The notes under the pieces are model-generated. The model was not told where the DNA came from. It did not search any database and was given only the letters and a program-made list of their open reading frames with translations. A stretch of DNA of 15,847 nt from CAYQZD01 sp964421875 (GTDB lineage: Bacteria > Electryoneota > Tariuqbacteria > Tariuqbacterales > Tariuqbacteraceae), in the NCBI GenBank assembly GCA_964421875.1, contig CAYQZD010000084.1, forward strand, positions 1-15,847, given 5' to 3'. Each line of letters opens with the position of its first letter. The first letter of the stretch is position 1. A program made the position numbers and the translations under genes. Below, piece by piece: positions 1-6,762 of this stretch.

Positions 1-79
1 TAAAATATGCCCTGAATCCTCAATCGTGATTGTCATTACCCATACAATTCAGCGACGAGCCTTATTTTCTGGAATTGGT

Positions 80-111
80 AAAAAAAGGGCAGGCTGACAG
101 CCTGCCCTTTT
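80..111 (-). terminator. Intrinsic terminator downstream of the response regulator
   Basis: A perfect 9-bp inverted repeat, GGGCAGGCT / AGCCTGCCC with a 3-nt loop, occupies 87-107. Read on the minus strand the stem is followed by seven T (86-80), the classical rho-independent layout. A four-T run on the other side means it could also stop plus-strand transcription entering from the left. It lies about 75 bases past the stop codon of the response-regulator gene. Nothing recognisable lies at 1-79. Confidence 0.85.
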
Positions 112-185
112 CTCTCTCTCCACCGGCCCAGGGGGACCGGGGACCTTAAATGATTATCTTTCGATTACATCTGATTCAATAGTGG

Positions 186-569
186 TTATTTAGGGAGATT
201 ATCCCGAATCGCTTTTTCGATGACTTCAATTTCGTAAGGTTTATTAAGGAAAAAGTTGACACCTTTGTTCTGAATGCGTTCTTTTTCGTCGTCGTCCAAT
301 TCCTTTCCGGAAGATATAATCACATTCAAATCCGGAAATTCCGCTTTCAGTATATCCAGCACTCTTTCTCCGGAGATAGCGGGCATATAATAATCCAGCA
401 GCACCAGTTCGGGTTTATGTTTTCTGGCGAGCGCCGCCGCTTCGTTTCCATCGGGCGTGGTTACGCAGTTGTATCCCAGATAGAGGAGTATTTCCTTTGT
501 GAGTTCGAGAATCACGGGTTCGTCATCTATAACCAGTATGGTTTTTCCACCTTCAATGAGAGAACTCAT
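186..569 (-). CDS. Single-domain response regulator (CheY-like receiver)
   Basis: This 127-residue protein is a receiver domain with no output domain. The acidic pair Asp15-Asp16 follows the first strand (ILVIDDE). The phosphoacceptor is Asp59 in LVLLDYYMP, the switch Ser is at 86-87 (IISSG), and the conserved Lys110-Pro111 is present, so all catalytic residues are in place. Such stand-alone receivers signal by protein-protein contact or act as phosphorelay intermediates. No histidine kinase or partner lies in the window, so its input and target are unknown. The ATG is preceded by a weak AAAGG-type ribosome site. It is separated by 62 bases from the upstream protease gene on the same strand and is followed by a strong terminator, so it may be the last gene of that transcription unit or stand alone. 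The family call is certain; the pathway is not known. Confidence 0.93.
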   Translation of the reverse strand: MSSLIEGGKTILVIDDEPVILELTKEILLYLGYNCVTTPDGNEAAALARKHKPELVLLDYYMPAISGERVLDILKAEFPDLNVIISSGKELDDDEKERIQNKGVNFFLNKPYEIEVIEKAIRDNLPK

Positions 570-631
570 TTTTTATCAACCTTTCTTAAAATTTAATCCG
601 GAACTTGAATCATCCCCACCACTGCTTTTCA

Positions 632-1255
632 TCAAGAGTCTATGGGATCGGGTCTGGAAATTAGAATCACTCTAACAACTTCCAATCCCAGGTCTATGTA
701 GAATCCGGCTATTTTCATTTTTTTCATATCGCTGCTGAAGTTTTCTTTATGCCGATAACACTCTTTCATTACCGATAGTTCTTCCTTAGTGGGTTGAACG
801 GGGAAAGCCAATTCTGCCGACCCGATTCGTGTTGAAAGCCGCTCTTGGTCGAATATTGTCAGCACCGCTTGATGGAACTGGAGGCAGCGCCTCGCCAGTA
901 CTTCATAGGAGGCCTGCGGGTAGATTTCTTTCAACCGACTCAAGTTTAGTTCGTGGGAGTCGGGGATAAAGTCCCGCTGGGGAAGCATAGTTTCCGCAGC
1001 GAGGGCGTCGGCTTCACGTTCCTCGTCGTCGCTGGGTTTTGCCGAATGACCAAGCACGATATGCGCCAGCTCGTGGCAGAAGGTCCAATTTCGGCGTTCG
1101 GGCAGGATATTTTCGTTCAGGACAATGGCATCGTCCATCTTGTAGCCCTTAATCCCATCATCCAGCGCAGCCACCCTTACCGTTACATTGTACTCCTTCG
1201 CCAATCCGCGGATGAAATCATATTCGGCGCTGTCTGGCAGGGGGAGAGAATTCAT
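632..1255 (-). CDS. ImmA/IrrE-family zinc metallopeptidase
   Basis: The 207-residue protein carries the zinc-peptidase motif HELAH (His61-Glu62-x-x-His65). It is followed by a downstream helix EREADALAAETMLP (80-92), which supplies the third ligand in the COG2856 family. Family members cleave repressors: ImmA of ICEBs1, and IrrE/PprI, which cleaves DdrO in Deinococcus. They are often encoded beside, or fused to, an Xre-type HTH partner. No HTH gene is visible here and the N-terminus has no HTH. About 110 residues after the catalytic core contain no recognised motif. The ATG overlaps the cinA stop as ATGA, implying translational coupling. In Bacillus subtilis and many other bacteria the gene after pgsA-cinA is recA, so a protease here is notable. 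The family is clear from the motif; the substrate is unknown. Confidence 0.88.
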   Translation of the reverse strand: MNSLPLPDSAEYDFIRGLAKEYNVTVRVAALDDGIKGYKMDDAIVLNENILPERRNWTFCHELAHIVLGHSAKPSDDEEREADALAAETMLPQRDFIPDSHELNLSRLKEIYPQASYEVLARRCLQFHQAVLTIFDQERLSTRIGSAELAFPVQPTKEELSVMKECYRHKENFSSDMKKMKIAGFYIDLGLEVVRVILISRPDPIDS

Positions 1256-2511
1256 AGCTTAGTATCCGCAGATTTTTTCAGGATGGATAAGAGCAGATTC
1301 AGCGCCGCCCGCGCCGAGCGTTTACGGTTCATATTCCGGTCCCCCTGGAATCGGAACTCTTTGACCTCGGTTCCACCGGGGTAGGCTGCGGCGATGTATG
1401 TCAGTCCTACCGGTTTTTGGGTAGTGCCTCCTGAAGGGCCGGCGATGCCGGTGACAGCGAGGGCGAAATCTGCGTCAGAGGCTTTTGCCGCTCCTCGCGC
1501 CATCGCTTCCGCTGTTTGAGGACTCACCGCTCCGTACTCTTTCAGCAGTTCAGCCGGCACTTTTAAAAGTCCAATCTTAGCTTCGTTGGAATAGGTTATA
1601 AATCCTCGTTCGAAATAGTCAGAGGCTCCGGGTTCGTCAACAATCATCGCGCTGAGCATACCTCCGGTGCAGGATTCAGCCGTGGTCAATTTCCATTTGT
1701 TCTGCCGAAGGATACTACCGATAACCGCGGTCAGCTCTTCCTCGCCTTCCCCGTAAACATACTCTCCGATTTTTGAATACAGGAAACGCTTCGCTTCGTT
1801 CAGGGCTTCAGCGGCGTTAAGCTCCGAAGAGGAGTGCAGCGTGATTCTGAGGTCGACTCCGTAGTATTTCGGTAGGTACGCGAGTCGAATATCGTCAAAG
1901 GGCCAGTGTCCGATGATTTCGCTCAGCGAACTCTCACCCATTCCCGAAGTTCGAATGACACGGAAGAATGGCTGTTTTCCCCGCCCTGATTCCACTAACT
2001 TAGGAATGATAAATCCTTCAAGCATCCCCTCCATTTCCAGGGGAACTCCGGGAATGGCAAAGAGCAGCAAATTATCTTTCTGAAAGAAGATGCCCGGAGC
2101 GGTGCCGTGACGGTTTTCTATGGGTTCCGCGCCTTGCGGGAATTCGGCCTGGATTTTGGCTGATTTCGGCATTTCTATACCGCGGGAGGCGAAGCGTTGT
2201 TCCATAATTTCCAGCAAATCCCTGCGCATTTCCAATCTCGCCTCGTAAAATTCAGCCACCGCGGGCCGGGTGATGTCATCCTTTGTAGGGCCCAGGCCTC
2301 CGGTAACGATAATTATACCGCACCGTTCCGACGCGGTTTTCAGGGCTTCGAGAATGTCGCCTCTGTGGTCGGCGACAGTGACGATGCGTTGAGTTGTTAT
2401 TCCTGTTTCCGCCAGTCTGCGGGCGATATAGCTGGCGTTGGTGTTGGTTATCTGACCCAGGAGGATTTCGTCGCCGACGCAGATAATATGGGCGGTGGAA
2501 TCAGTATCCAT
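1252..2511 (-). CDS. cinA: CinA family protein (nicotinamide-nucleotide amidase / competence-damage protein)
   Basis: This is a two-domain protein of 419 residues from the ATG at 2511. The N-terminal molybdopterin-binding-like (COG1058) domain has the CVGDEILLGQ start and the GGLGPTKDD motif. The C-terminal PncC-type domain has TTAESCTGG, with the catalytic Ser at about residue 280, plus ITYSNEAK and TGIAGPSGG. PncC enzymes deamidate nicotinamide mononucleotide in NAD salvage; the COG1058 domain has ADP-ribose pyrophosphatase activity in characterised members. An upstream TTG at 2559 would add 16 residues, but that stretch is encoded by a 'stutter' repeat and is not CinA-like, so I chose the internal ATG even though it lacks an obvious Shine-Dalgarno site. 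It lies downstream of pgsA, a common pairing, and overlaps the following metallopeptidase gene by 4 bases. Confidence 0.93.
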   Translation of the reverse strand: MDTDSTAHIICVGDEILLGQITNTNASYIARRLAETGITTQRIVTVADHRGDILEALKTASERCGIIIVTGGLGPTKDDITRPAVAEFYEARLEMRRDLLEIMEQRFASRGIEMPKSAKIQAEFPQGAEPIENRHGTAPGIFFQKDNLLLFAIPGVPLEMEGMLEGFIIPKLVESGRGKQPFFRVIRTSGMGESSLSEIIGHWPFDDIRLAYLPKYYGVDLRITLHSSSELNAAEALNEAKRFLYSKIGEYVYGEGEEELTAVIGSILRQNKWKLTTAESCTGGMLSAMIVDEPGASDYFERGFITYSNEAKIGLLKVPAELLKEYGAVSPQTAEAMARGAAKASDADFALAVTGIAGPSGGTTQKPVGLTYIAAAYPGGTEVKEFRFQGDRNMNRKRSARAALNLLLSILKKSADTKL

Positions 2512-2526
2512 ATATTTTTGAAGATG

Positions 2527-2561
2527 AGTCAGCAAGTCTGCAAGTCGATATGTCAGCAAGT
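2527..2561. repeat. Imperfect short tandem 'stutter' (AGTCAGCAAG-type)
   Basis: The words GTCAGCAAG, TCTGCAAG, TCGATAT and GTCAGCAAG follow each other with an 8-11 base period in the 80-base gap between pgsA and cinA. The repeat falls just ahead of the chosen cinA ATG and would encode the spurious N-terminal extension if the TTG at 2559 were used. Confidence 0.6.
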
Positions 2562-2590
2562 AATAATTTATCCGACGGAATCGACTCGCA

Positions 2591-3196
2591 TCATTTCGTT
2601 TTTAATTCGAAACTCGAGGAGGACAAATACAGCATACCCGAGATCACAGTTATAACCATACTTAGCAGAATAAGAAAGTGAATTAAAGGGATGAATAAAT
2701 CGTCCTTGATAAAATCAATTTTCCAGCCTATTTTCGGGAGAATGTCTCTGGCGTTGAAGTAAGCCAGGGAGAAGATGATGGCGATGAGCTGGAAAGTGGT
2801 TTTCAGTTTGCCCCAAATCGAGGTTATTACCGGAGTTTTTCGGGAGACGGCCCACATTCTCAGGAATGTAACGCCGAATTCCCTGACTGCGATAATGATA
2901 ATGTAAGCGAGGACGAAAATGAAAAGTCCTTTAAAATCTTCCCTCAAGAGTATGGCGATGAAGGCGGAAAGCGTGAGAAACTTATCAGCCAGGGGGTCGG
3001 CGAAACGGCCAAACTCAGTGGTTTGCTTCCGCCTTCTCGCCACTTTACCATCGTAGTGGTCGGTGATAGCGCCTGCCACAAACGCCAGAGTGGCTGCAAA
3101 CTGGAGCGCCGGCGATTGCGAGAAGAACAGCAGCAGGAACACCGGCACCAGCAGGAACCTGATGGTCGTGAGAAGATTGGGTAAAGTAAACACCAT
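2591..3196 (-). CDS. pgsA: CDP-diacylglycerol-glycerol-3-phosphate 3-phosphatidyltransferase
   Basis: The protein (201 residues) belongs to the CDP-alcohol phosphatidyltransferase family, inner-membrane enzymes of phospholipid synthesis. The signature D-x2-DG-x2-AR-x8-G-x3-D-x3-D is complete: Asp46, Asp49-Gly50, Ala53-Arg54, Gly63, Asp67 and Asp71. Hydrophobic segments at roughly 8-28, 30-45, 74-110, 125-145 and 168-195 fit a polytopic membrane protein. The NLLTTIRFLLVPVF N-terminus is typical of PgsA, which makes phosphatidylglycerophosphate from CDP-diacylglycerol and glycerol-3-phosphate. The cinA gene directly downstream supports PgsA over other members of the family. No clear Shine-Dalgarno precedes the ATG at 3196; a GTG one codon later is possible. 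Confidence 0.9.
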   Translation of the reverse strand: MVFTLPNLLTTIRFLLVPVFLLLFFSQSPALQFAATLAFVAGAITDHYDGKVARRRKQTTEFGRFADPLADKFLTLSAFIAILLREDFKGLFIFVLAYIIIIAVREFGVTFLRMWAVSRKTPVITSIWGKLKTTFQLIAIIFSLAYFNARDILPKIGWKIDFIKDDLFIPLIHFLILLSMVITVISGMLYLSSSSFELKTK

Positions 3197-3279
3197 ATTT
3201 CGGACTGTTTATTTATCCCTTAGAACGTTGAATTTCGAGTTTCGCAACAATATAGCTAATTGAAGTCGCAGGCAGAATA

Positions 3280-3356
3280 GTCATTCCGGCGCAGCCGGAA
3301 TCCCTCCGGAAAAGAAGGATTCTGGCTTCCCGCCACTGCGGGAGCCAGAATGACAC
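3280..3356. repeat. Compound palindromic repeat (GTCATTCCGG-type)
   Basis: Two hairpins sit side by side: ATTCCGGC-gca-GCCGGAAT at 3283-3301, and a 14-bp imperfect stem ATTCTGGCT..CCGC at 319-351 of the same kilobase (3319-3351). The element is bounded by the 7-base inverted ends GTCATTC (3280-3286) and GAATGAC (3348-3354). The first hairpin recurs with a different triloop at 15192-15210. It lies between porB and pgsA, both minus-strand, and could slow or end the POR transcript. It looks like a non-autonomous repetitive extragenic palindrome. Confidence 0.7.
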
Positions 3357-3445
3357 TTACGCTTCAAATCAGTAAAGTGTCACCGAGTTTCGAGCTTTGA
3401 ACTTTGGAATCACCAGTTGTAAACCGCACCTCGGAACGGTTGAGC

Positions 3446-4369
3446 CTATTTCTTATCGCACTTTACCAGCAACGCTTCCCAGCGCTTGTCGACCTCAGCC
3501 TGGAGTTCATCGATGACATAGCGGTTTTTAGGATTGAACAGGTGGCGGAACCTTCCCTGTCCCTTCAACCATTCCTCCACCGGGAGCTTTTCTTTCGGTT
3601 TCCGGTTGAGTTTATACACGCCGTTTTCCACTTCATACAGTGGCCAGAAACAGGTTTCCACAGCCAGTCGGTTGTATTCCATGGTTTTTTCAGTGGAGTA
3701 TTTCCAGCCGGGCACACAGGGTGACAGGACATTGATGAAAGCGGGTCCTTCGATAGTGAAGGCTTTTTCCAGTTTCTTATAGAGGTCGTTCCAGTGGAAT
3801 CCGGTCGATTGGGCGGCGTAGGGGATATGATGAGCGACCAGGATTTCAGTGAGGTCTTTGCGCTCGCCTTTCCTGCCAGCGCTTAATTTCCCCGCAGGCG
3901 AGGTAGTGGTGTTCGAGCCCATTGGGGTGGAAGAAGAGCGCTGGTTGCCGGTATTTTGATAGGCTTCGTTGTCGTAGCAGAGGTAAACCATATTGTGGCC
4001 GCGTTCCATAGCGCCGGAGAGGGATTGTAGTCCAATGTCGTAGGTGCCGCCGTCTCCGCCGACAGCCAGGAACTTGAATTCTTTGTTGAGTTTTCCCCTT
4101 TTGCGCAGGGCATTGTAGGCCGCTTCCACGCCGCTGATGGTGGCGGCGCTGTTTTCGAAGGCGCTGTGGATGAAGGAATTGCGCCAGGCGGTATAGGGAT
4201 ATATGGTTGTTGACACTTCCAGGCATCCGGTGGCGATGCCTATGACGGAATGTTCACCTGCGGCTCTCAGCGCCAGGCGAAAGATGGGGGGCGCTCCGCA
4301 GCCGGGGCACAGTCTATGTCCGCCCGCCAGCATTTCCGGCATTTGCGCCAGGTCTTTCAGTTTAGCCAT
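3446..4369 (-). CDS. porB: Pyruvate (2-oxoacid):ferredoxin oxidoreductase, beta subunit
   Basis: This 307-residue subunit binds thiamine diphosphate and the proximal 4Fe-4S cluster of POR, which oxidatively decarboxylates pyruvate with CoA to acetyl-CoA and reduced ferredoxin. Cluster ligands are visible as Cys21-x-x-Cys24 (LCPGCG), Cys49 (ATGCLE) and the late Cys in LSPCVPGW. The diphosphate-binding motif starts at Gly105-Asp106-Gly107 and runs to YDNEAYQNTGNQRS. Length and motifs match the separate beta subunits of the archaeal/Thermotoga-type enzyme. A good TAGGAG ribosome site precedes the ATG. It is the last POR gene and is separated from porA by a DUF4258/DUF2283 pair. Substrate is inferred; a related 2-oxoacid such as 2-oxoisovalerate cannot be excluded. 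Confidence 0.92.
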   Translation of the reverse strand: MAKLKDLAQMPEMLAGGHRLCPGCGAPPIFRLALRAAGEHSVIGIATGCLEVSTTIYPYTAWRNSFIHSAFENSAATISGVEAAYNALRKRGKLNKEFKFLAVGGDGGTYDIGLQSLSGAMERGHNMVYLCYDNEAYQNTGNQRSSSTPMGSNTTTSPAGKLSAGRKGERKDLTEILVAHHIPYAAQSTGFHWNDLYKKLEKAFTIEGPAFINVLSPCVPGWKYSTEKTMEYNRLAVETCFWPLYEVENGVYKLNRKPKEKLPVEEWLKGQGRFRHLFNPKNRYVIDELQAEVDKRWEALLVKCDKK

Positions 4370-4381
4370 TTATTTTTTCTC

Positions 4382-4636
4382 CTAAGCGGTTGTTTCTTGT
4401 TTTTCAGGTTTCATTTTCTGCATTTCTTCAGCAAGAGTGGTGTAGTTTTCGATTTCGACTCTTAGACAATCGGAAACCGTTTTCGATGCGTTAAGTATTT
4501 CAATGCCGACAATATGTCCGTCCTTATCTAGGTCGCATGAGGCTATGTCTTTGTCGATTTCGACATTATCTACCGGAGTTTTTTCTGTAAGCGTGATATA
4601 CAACGCATCCGCGATATGGTCATAAGCGATTTTCAT
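4382..4636 (-). CDS. DUF2283 family small protein
   Basis: The 84-residue protein fits DUF2283 closely: it starts KIAYDHIADALYITL and contains CDLDKDGHIVGIEILNAS, the YD-x-x-aDaLYI and DlD-x-dG-x-vGIEIL-x-aS signatures. The family has no established biochemical function. Its genes very often follow a DUF4258 gene, as here (9-base gap), which suggests a two-gene toxin-antitoxin-like module with DUF2283 as the possible antitoxin. The ATG has a good GAGGTG ribosome site. Only 12 bases separate it from porB, so it is co-transcribed with the POR genes. Family assignment is firm; the module's role is inference. Confidence 0.85.
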   Translation of the reverse strand: MKIAYDHIADALYITLTEKTPVDNVEIDKDIASCDLDKDGHIVGIEILNASKTVSDCLRVEIENYTTLAEEMQKMKPEKQETTA

Positions 4637-4645
4637 TTTAACACC

Positions 4646-4864
4646 TCATCGTTTTCTCAGTATGACTGTGACGACAATTGTCATTTCTTTTTCCATAGCA
4701 CATACAATTTTCAGTCTTCCATTAGGTACATTTTTCCAGAATATTGAACGTCCAACGGAATCCGTCGATTTGAAGTCAGGATTATCGACCGCTTCGCTGA
4801 TATATGAATCAGTTAATCCAAGCCTTCTGATTTTATTCTTTGCGTGCCGGGTGAACCTAATCAT
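4646..4864 (-). CDS. DUF4258 family small protein
   Basis: A basic 72-residue protein with the DUF4258 pattern: FTRHAKNKIRRLGLTDSYI near the start (f-T-x-HA-x-x-r-i-x-x-g), then IFWKNVPNGRLKIVC and a C-terminal TIVVTVI strand. The layout (helices then a small beta sheet, positive charge) resembles RelE/ParE-like toxins, but no catalytic residues can be assigned. It is followed by DUF2283 with a 9-base gap, the usual partner. Its ATG lies only 4 bases after the porA stop and has no strong ribosome site, so translation probably depends on coupling to porA. Confidence 0.8.
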   Translation of the reverse strand: MIRFTRHAKNKIRRLGLTDSYISEAVDNPDFKSTDSVGRSIFWKNVPNGRLKIVCAMEKEMTIVVTVILRKR

Positions 4865-4868
4865 AGGT

Positions 4869-6101
4869 TTACGCGACTCTTAATTCCGATGGAGTTCCAT
4901 CGCTAGGTTCCCGCAGGTTAAGAAAGCCGATGCGTTTGTCGACTTTTCCGGTCTTCGCGATTTTTTGCAGGTCGGTGAAGACCTGGTTCACATGTTCCAG
5001 GTCGATGGGTTTTCCACCCAGCCCGTAGATGTAATTGACCAGTGCGGGAGCATTTTTTGCTCCATACAAGGCTGACCGAAGTTCAATATGAACCGGCCCG
5101 CCGTCAGCGCCGTAGGCGATGGAGCGGTCCAGCACCGCCAGAGCTTTAACTCCGTCCAGAACTTGAGCCAGTTCGTTCGAAGGGAAGGGACGGAACATAC
5201 GGAGTTTCAGCATCCCCGCTTTTACTCCTTGTTCGCGGTAAGTGTCCACAACCTGACGCACGGTCCCGGCAGTGGAGCCCAGCACCAGAATGGCGATTTC
5301 GGCGTCGTCCATTTTATAGGCTTCGAAGAAGTCGTAGCAGCAGGCGATGGATTCGCCGAATTTTTCGGAATACTCCTTTCCCACATTTCGAACGATAGGC
5401 GGCGAATTCAATATTCCCTGCATCTGCGACACTTTGTGTTCGAAGTAGGTGTCGGAGAAGGTCATAGCGCCGATGGTTATGGGTTTTTCGGGATCAAGCA
5501 GTGTCGGGACTCCGGGGATGTAGGGTCCTACAAAATCCTGAACCGCTTTATCGTCCAGTAAGTGAACCACTTCCACTCCGTGGCTGATGATGAAGCCGTC
5601 GAAACATATCATCACCGGGGTGAGGATGTCGGGATGCTCGGCGATACGCATCGCCTGAATCACGTTCTCGTAGACTTCCTGGGCGTTTTCGCTGTGCAGA
5701 TGAATCCATCCTGCGTCGCGGCATCCCATAGTATCGGAATGGTCTCCCTGGATATTGATGGGAGCTGAGAGCGCCCTGTTCACCACCGGCATCACGACGG
5801 GGAGTCTGAGTCCCGAGGCGATGTATAGCATTTCGTGCATCAGGGCCAGTCCGCAGGCGGAGGTGGCGGTCATCGCTCTCGCTCCGGCGGCGGCGGCGCC
5901 GATGGTGGCGGACATAGCGGAATGCTCCGATTCCACCAGCACCAGCTCCGTATCGACATCCCCGTCCGCATGGAAATCGGCGAACTTCTGCATCAGGGCG
6001 GTTTGGGGTGTGATGGGATAGGCGGCGACCACGTCGGGATTTATCTGCCGCATCGCATACGCCCCCGCATCACATCCGGTTAATCCTAAAGTTTGGGGCA
6101 T
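4869..6101 (-). CDS. porA: Pyruvate (2-oxoacid):ferredoxin oxidoreductase, alpha subunit
   Basis: The 410-residue subunit begins with GCDAGAYAMRQINPDVVAAY and has the hallmark YPITPQT motif at 28-34, which helps form the substrate and thiamine-diphosphate site. It is followed by ESEHSAMSATIGAAAAGARA and TSACGLALMHEMLY (pyrimidine-binding region), and PVVNRALSAP with INIQGDHSDTM. The C-terminal part (about 255-350, ILVLGSTAGTVRQVVD and LRMFRPFP) is the domain II fold of POR alpha. It acts in the cytoplasm with the gamma, delta and beta subunits. A strong AAGGAG site precedes the ATG. Downstream it nearly touches the DUF4258 gene; upstream, 141 bases containing two palindromes separate it from a HicB-like gene. 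Confidence 0.93.
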   Translation of the reverse strand: MPQTLGLTGCDAGAYAMRQINPDVVAAYPITPQTALMQKFADFHADGDVDTELVLVESEHSAMSATIGAAAAGARAMTATSACGLALMHEMLYIASGLRLPVVMPVVNRALSAPINIQGDHSDTMGCRDAGWIHLHSENAQEVYENVIQAMRIAEHPDILTPVMICFDGFIISHGVEVVHLLDDKAVQDFVGPYIPGVPTLLDPEKPITIGAMTFSDTYFEHKVSQMQGILNSPPIVRNVGKEYSEKFGESIACCYDFFEAYKMDDAEIAILVLGSTAGTVRQVVDTYREQGVKAGMLKLRMFRPFPSNELAQVLDGVKALAVLDRSIAYGADGGPVHIELRSALYGAKNAPALVNYIYGLGGKPIDLEHVNQVFTDLQKIAKTGKVDKRIGFLNLREPSDGTPSELRVA

Positions 6102-6158
6102 TTTTATTTACTCCTTATTGTCTATAATTATCGACATTAAAAAGGTAAGTTTCAATTA

Positions 6159-6240
6159 TCGGGTTGGAGGACGAACCCGACTCCACGGTAAATCCAAGAG
6201 ACTAAACAGTTAAGTCGGGATGGTTTCCATCTCGACGGTA
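6159..6240. repeat. Two adjacent palindromes sharing a C(G/A)ACGGTA-like end
   Basis: The first hairpin is TCGGGTT-(8 nt)-AACCCGA at 6159-6180, followed by CTCCACGGTA. The second is GTCGGGATGG-ttt-CCATCTCGAC at 6214-6236, with one mismatch, followed by GGTA, so it ends CTCGACGGTA. The two elements differ in sequence but share this ending. They fill most of the gap between the HicB-like gene and porA, inside the POR operon, and probably belong to the same class of extragenic palindromes seen at the right end of the window. Confidence 0.6.
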
Positions 6241-6242
6241 TT

Positions 6243-6452
6243 TTATTCAACCTCCACCAATTCCTCTGAAATGGGAGGCGGCACCGGTTCACCATGTTTT
6301 CTAAGGCTCTCAATGTAAACTTTCATCGCTTCACTTATATTAGACAGCGCTTTTTGCCGAGTATTACCTTGCGATACGCAGCCAGGGAGGGTAGGACATT
6401 CCGCAATATAGACTCCATCCTCATCCTGATAGATATGAACTCGATATTTCAT
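6243..6452 (-). CDS. HicB-like (UPF0150) protein, no HicA partner
   Basis: The protein (69 residues) has the partial RNase H-like HicB fold: VHIYQDEDGVYIAECPTLPGCVSQGNTRQKALSNISEAMKVYIE shows the DGxY.A.cP.LPGC..qG.T..eA..ni.eai sequence of the family. HicB proteins are antitoxins to HicA mRNA interferases, but many single-gene members exist. No HicA-like reading frame (about 60 residues with a G-x-x-x-H motif) is visible on either side. There is no C-terminal DNA-binding extension. Its ATG overlaps the porD stop as ATGA, with AAGGA just upstream, so it is translationally coupled to the ferredoxin subunit. Confidence 0.85.
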   Translation of the reverse strand: MKYRVHIYQDEDGVYIAECPTLPGCVSQGNTRQKALSNISEAMKVYIESLRKHGEPVPPPISEELVEVE

Positions 6453-6760
6453 AATTCCTTTTTCACCATAGTGATAGCTTTGTATTTATCAGGGCAGATT
6501 TCGGCGCAGATTGCGCAGCCTTTGCAGTGCAGCAGGTCAAAGCCGGTGATCTTGTCGCCTTCCATATTAATGGCGCTGTCGGGGCAGGTCACCCAGCAGA
6601 GGAGGCACTGAATGCATTTGTCCCAATCCATCACGGGATAGAATGTGCTCCAGGAGCCGGTGTCGTAGGAATCGGTGTTTCCCGCTTCCAAGACATGCCC
6701 GGCGCGGGGCACTGCGCTCCAGTCATTCTGCAGGATATCTTCGGGATTCTTTTTACTCAT
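6449..6760 (-). CDS. porD: Pyruvate:ferredoxin oxidoreductase, delta subunit (2x4Fe-4S ferredoxin)
   Basis: The 103-residue subunit carries two 4Fe-4S sites: Cys49-x2-Cys52-x2-Cys55-x3-Cys59-Pro (CIQCLLCWVTCP) and Cys79-x2-Cys82-x2-Cys85-x3-Cys89-Pro (CKGCAICAEICP). All eight ligands are present. The roughly 45-residue N-terminal extension before the clusters is usual for POR delta subunits. It passes electrons from the beta-subunit cluster to external ferredoxin. The ATG has an AAAGGAG site overlapping the end of porG; the spacing is 2 bases. Confidence 0.93.
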   Translation of the reverse strand: MSKKNPEDILQNDWSAVPRAGHVLEAGNTDSYDTGSWSTFYPVMDWDKCIQCLLCWVTCPDSAINMEGDKITGFDLLHCKGCAICAEICPDKYKAITMVKKEL

Positions 6761-6762
6761 AT

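Noticed and set aside
953..1384. Plus-strand open frame of 143 codons opposite the metallopeptidase and cinA
   Set aside because: It lies antisense to two genes with clear family motifs, shows no recognisable domain, and has arginine/serine-rich shadow composition.
2512..2559. CinA start at the upstream TTG (2559)
   Set aside because: The extra 16 codons are made of a stutter repeat and do not resemble the CinA N-terminus.
5088..5561. Plus-strand open frame of 157 codons opposite porA
   Set aside because: Antisense shadow of a strongly conserved gene, with no motif and no ribosome site.
6243..6452. Complete HicAB toxin-antitoxin system
   Set aside because: Only the HicB-like half is present; neither the overlap with porD nor the palindrome gap has room for HicA.
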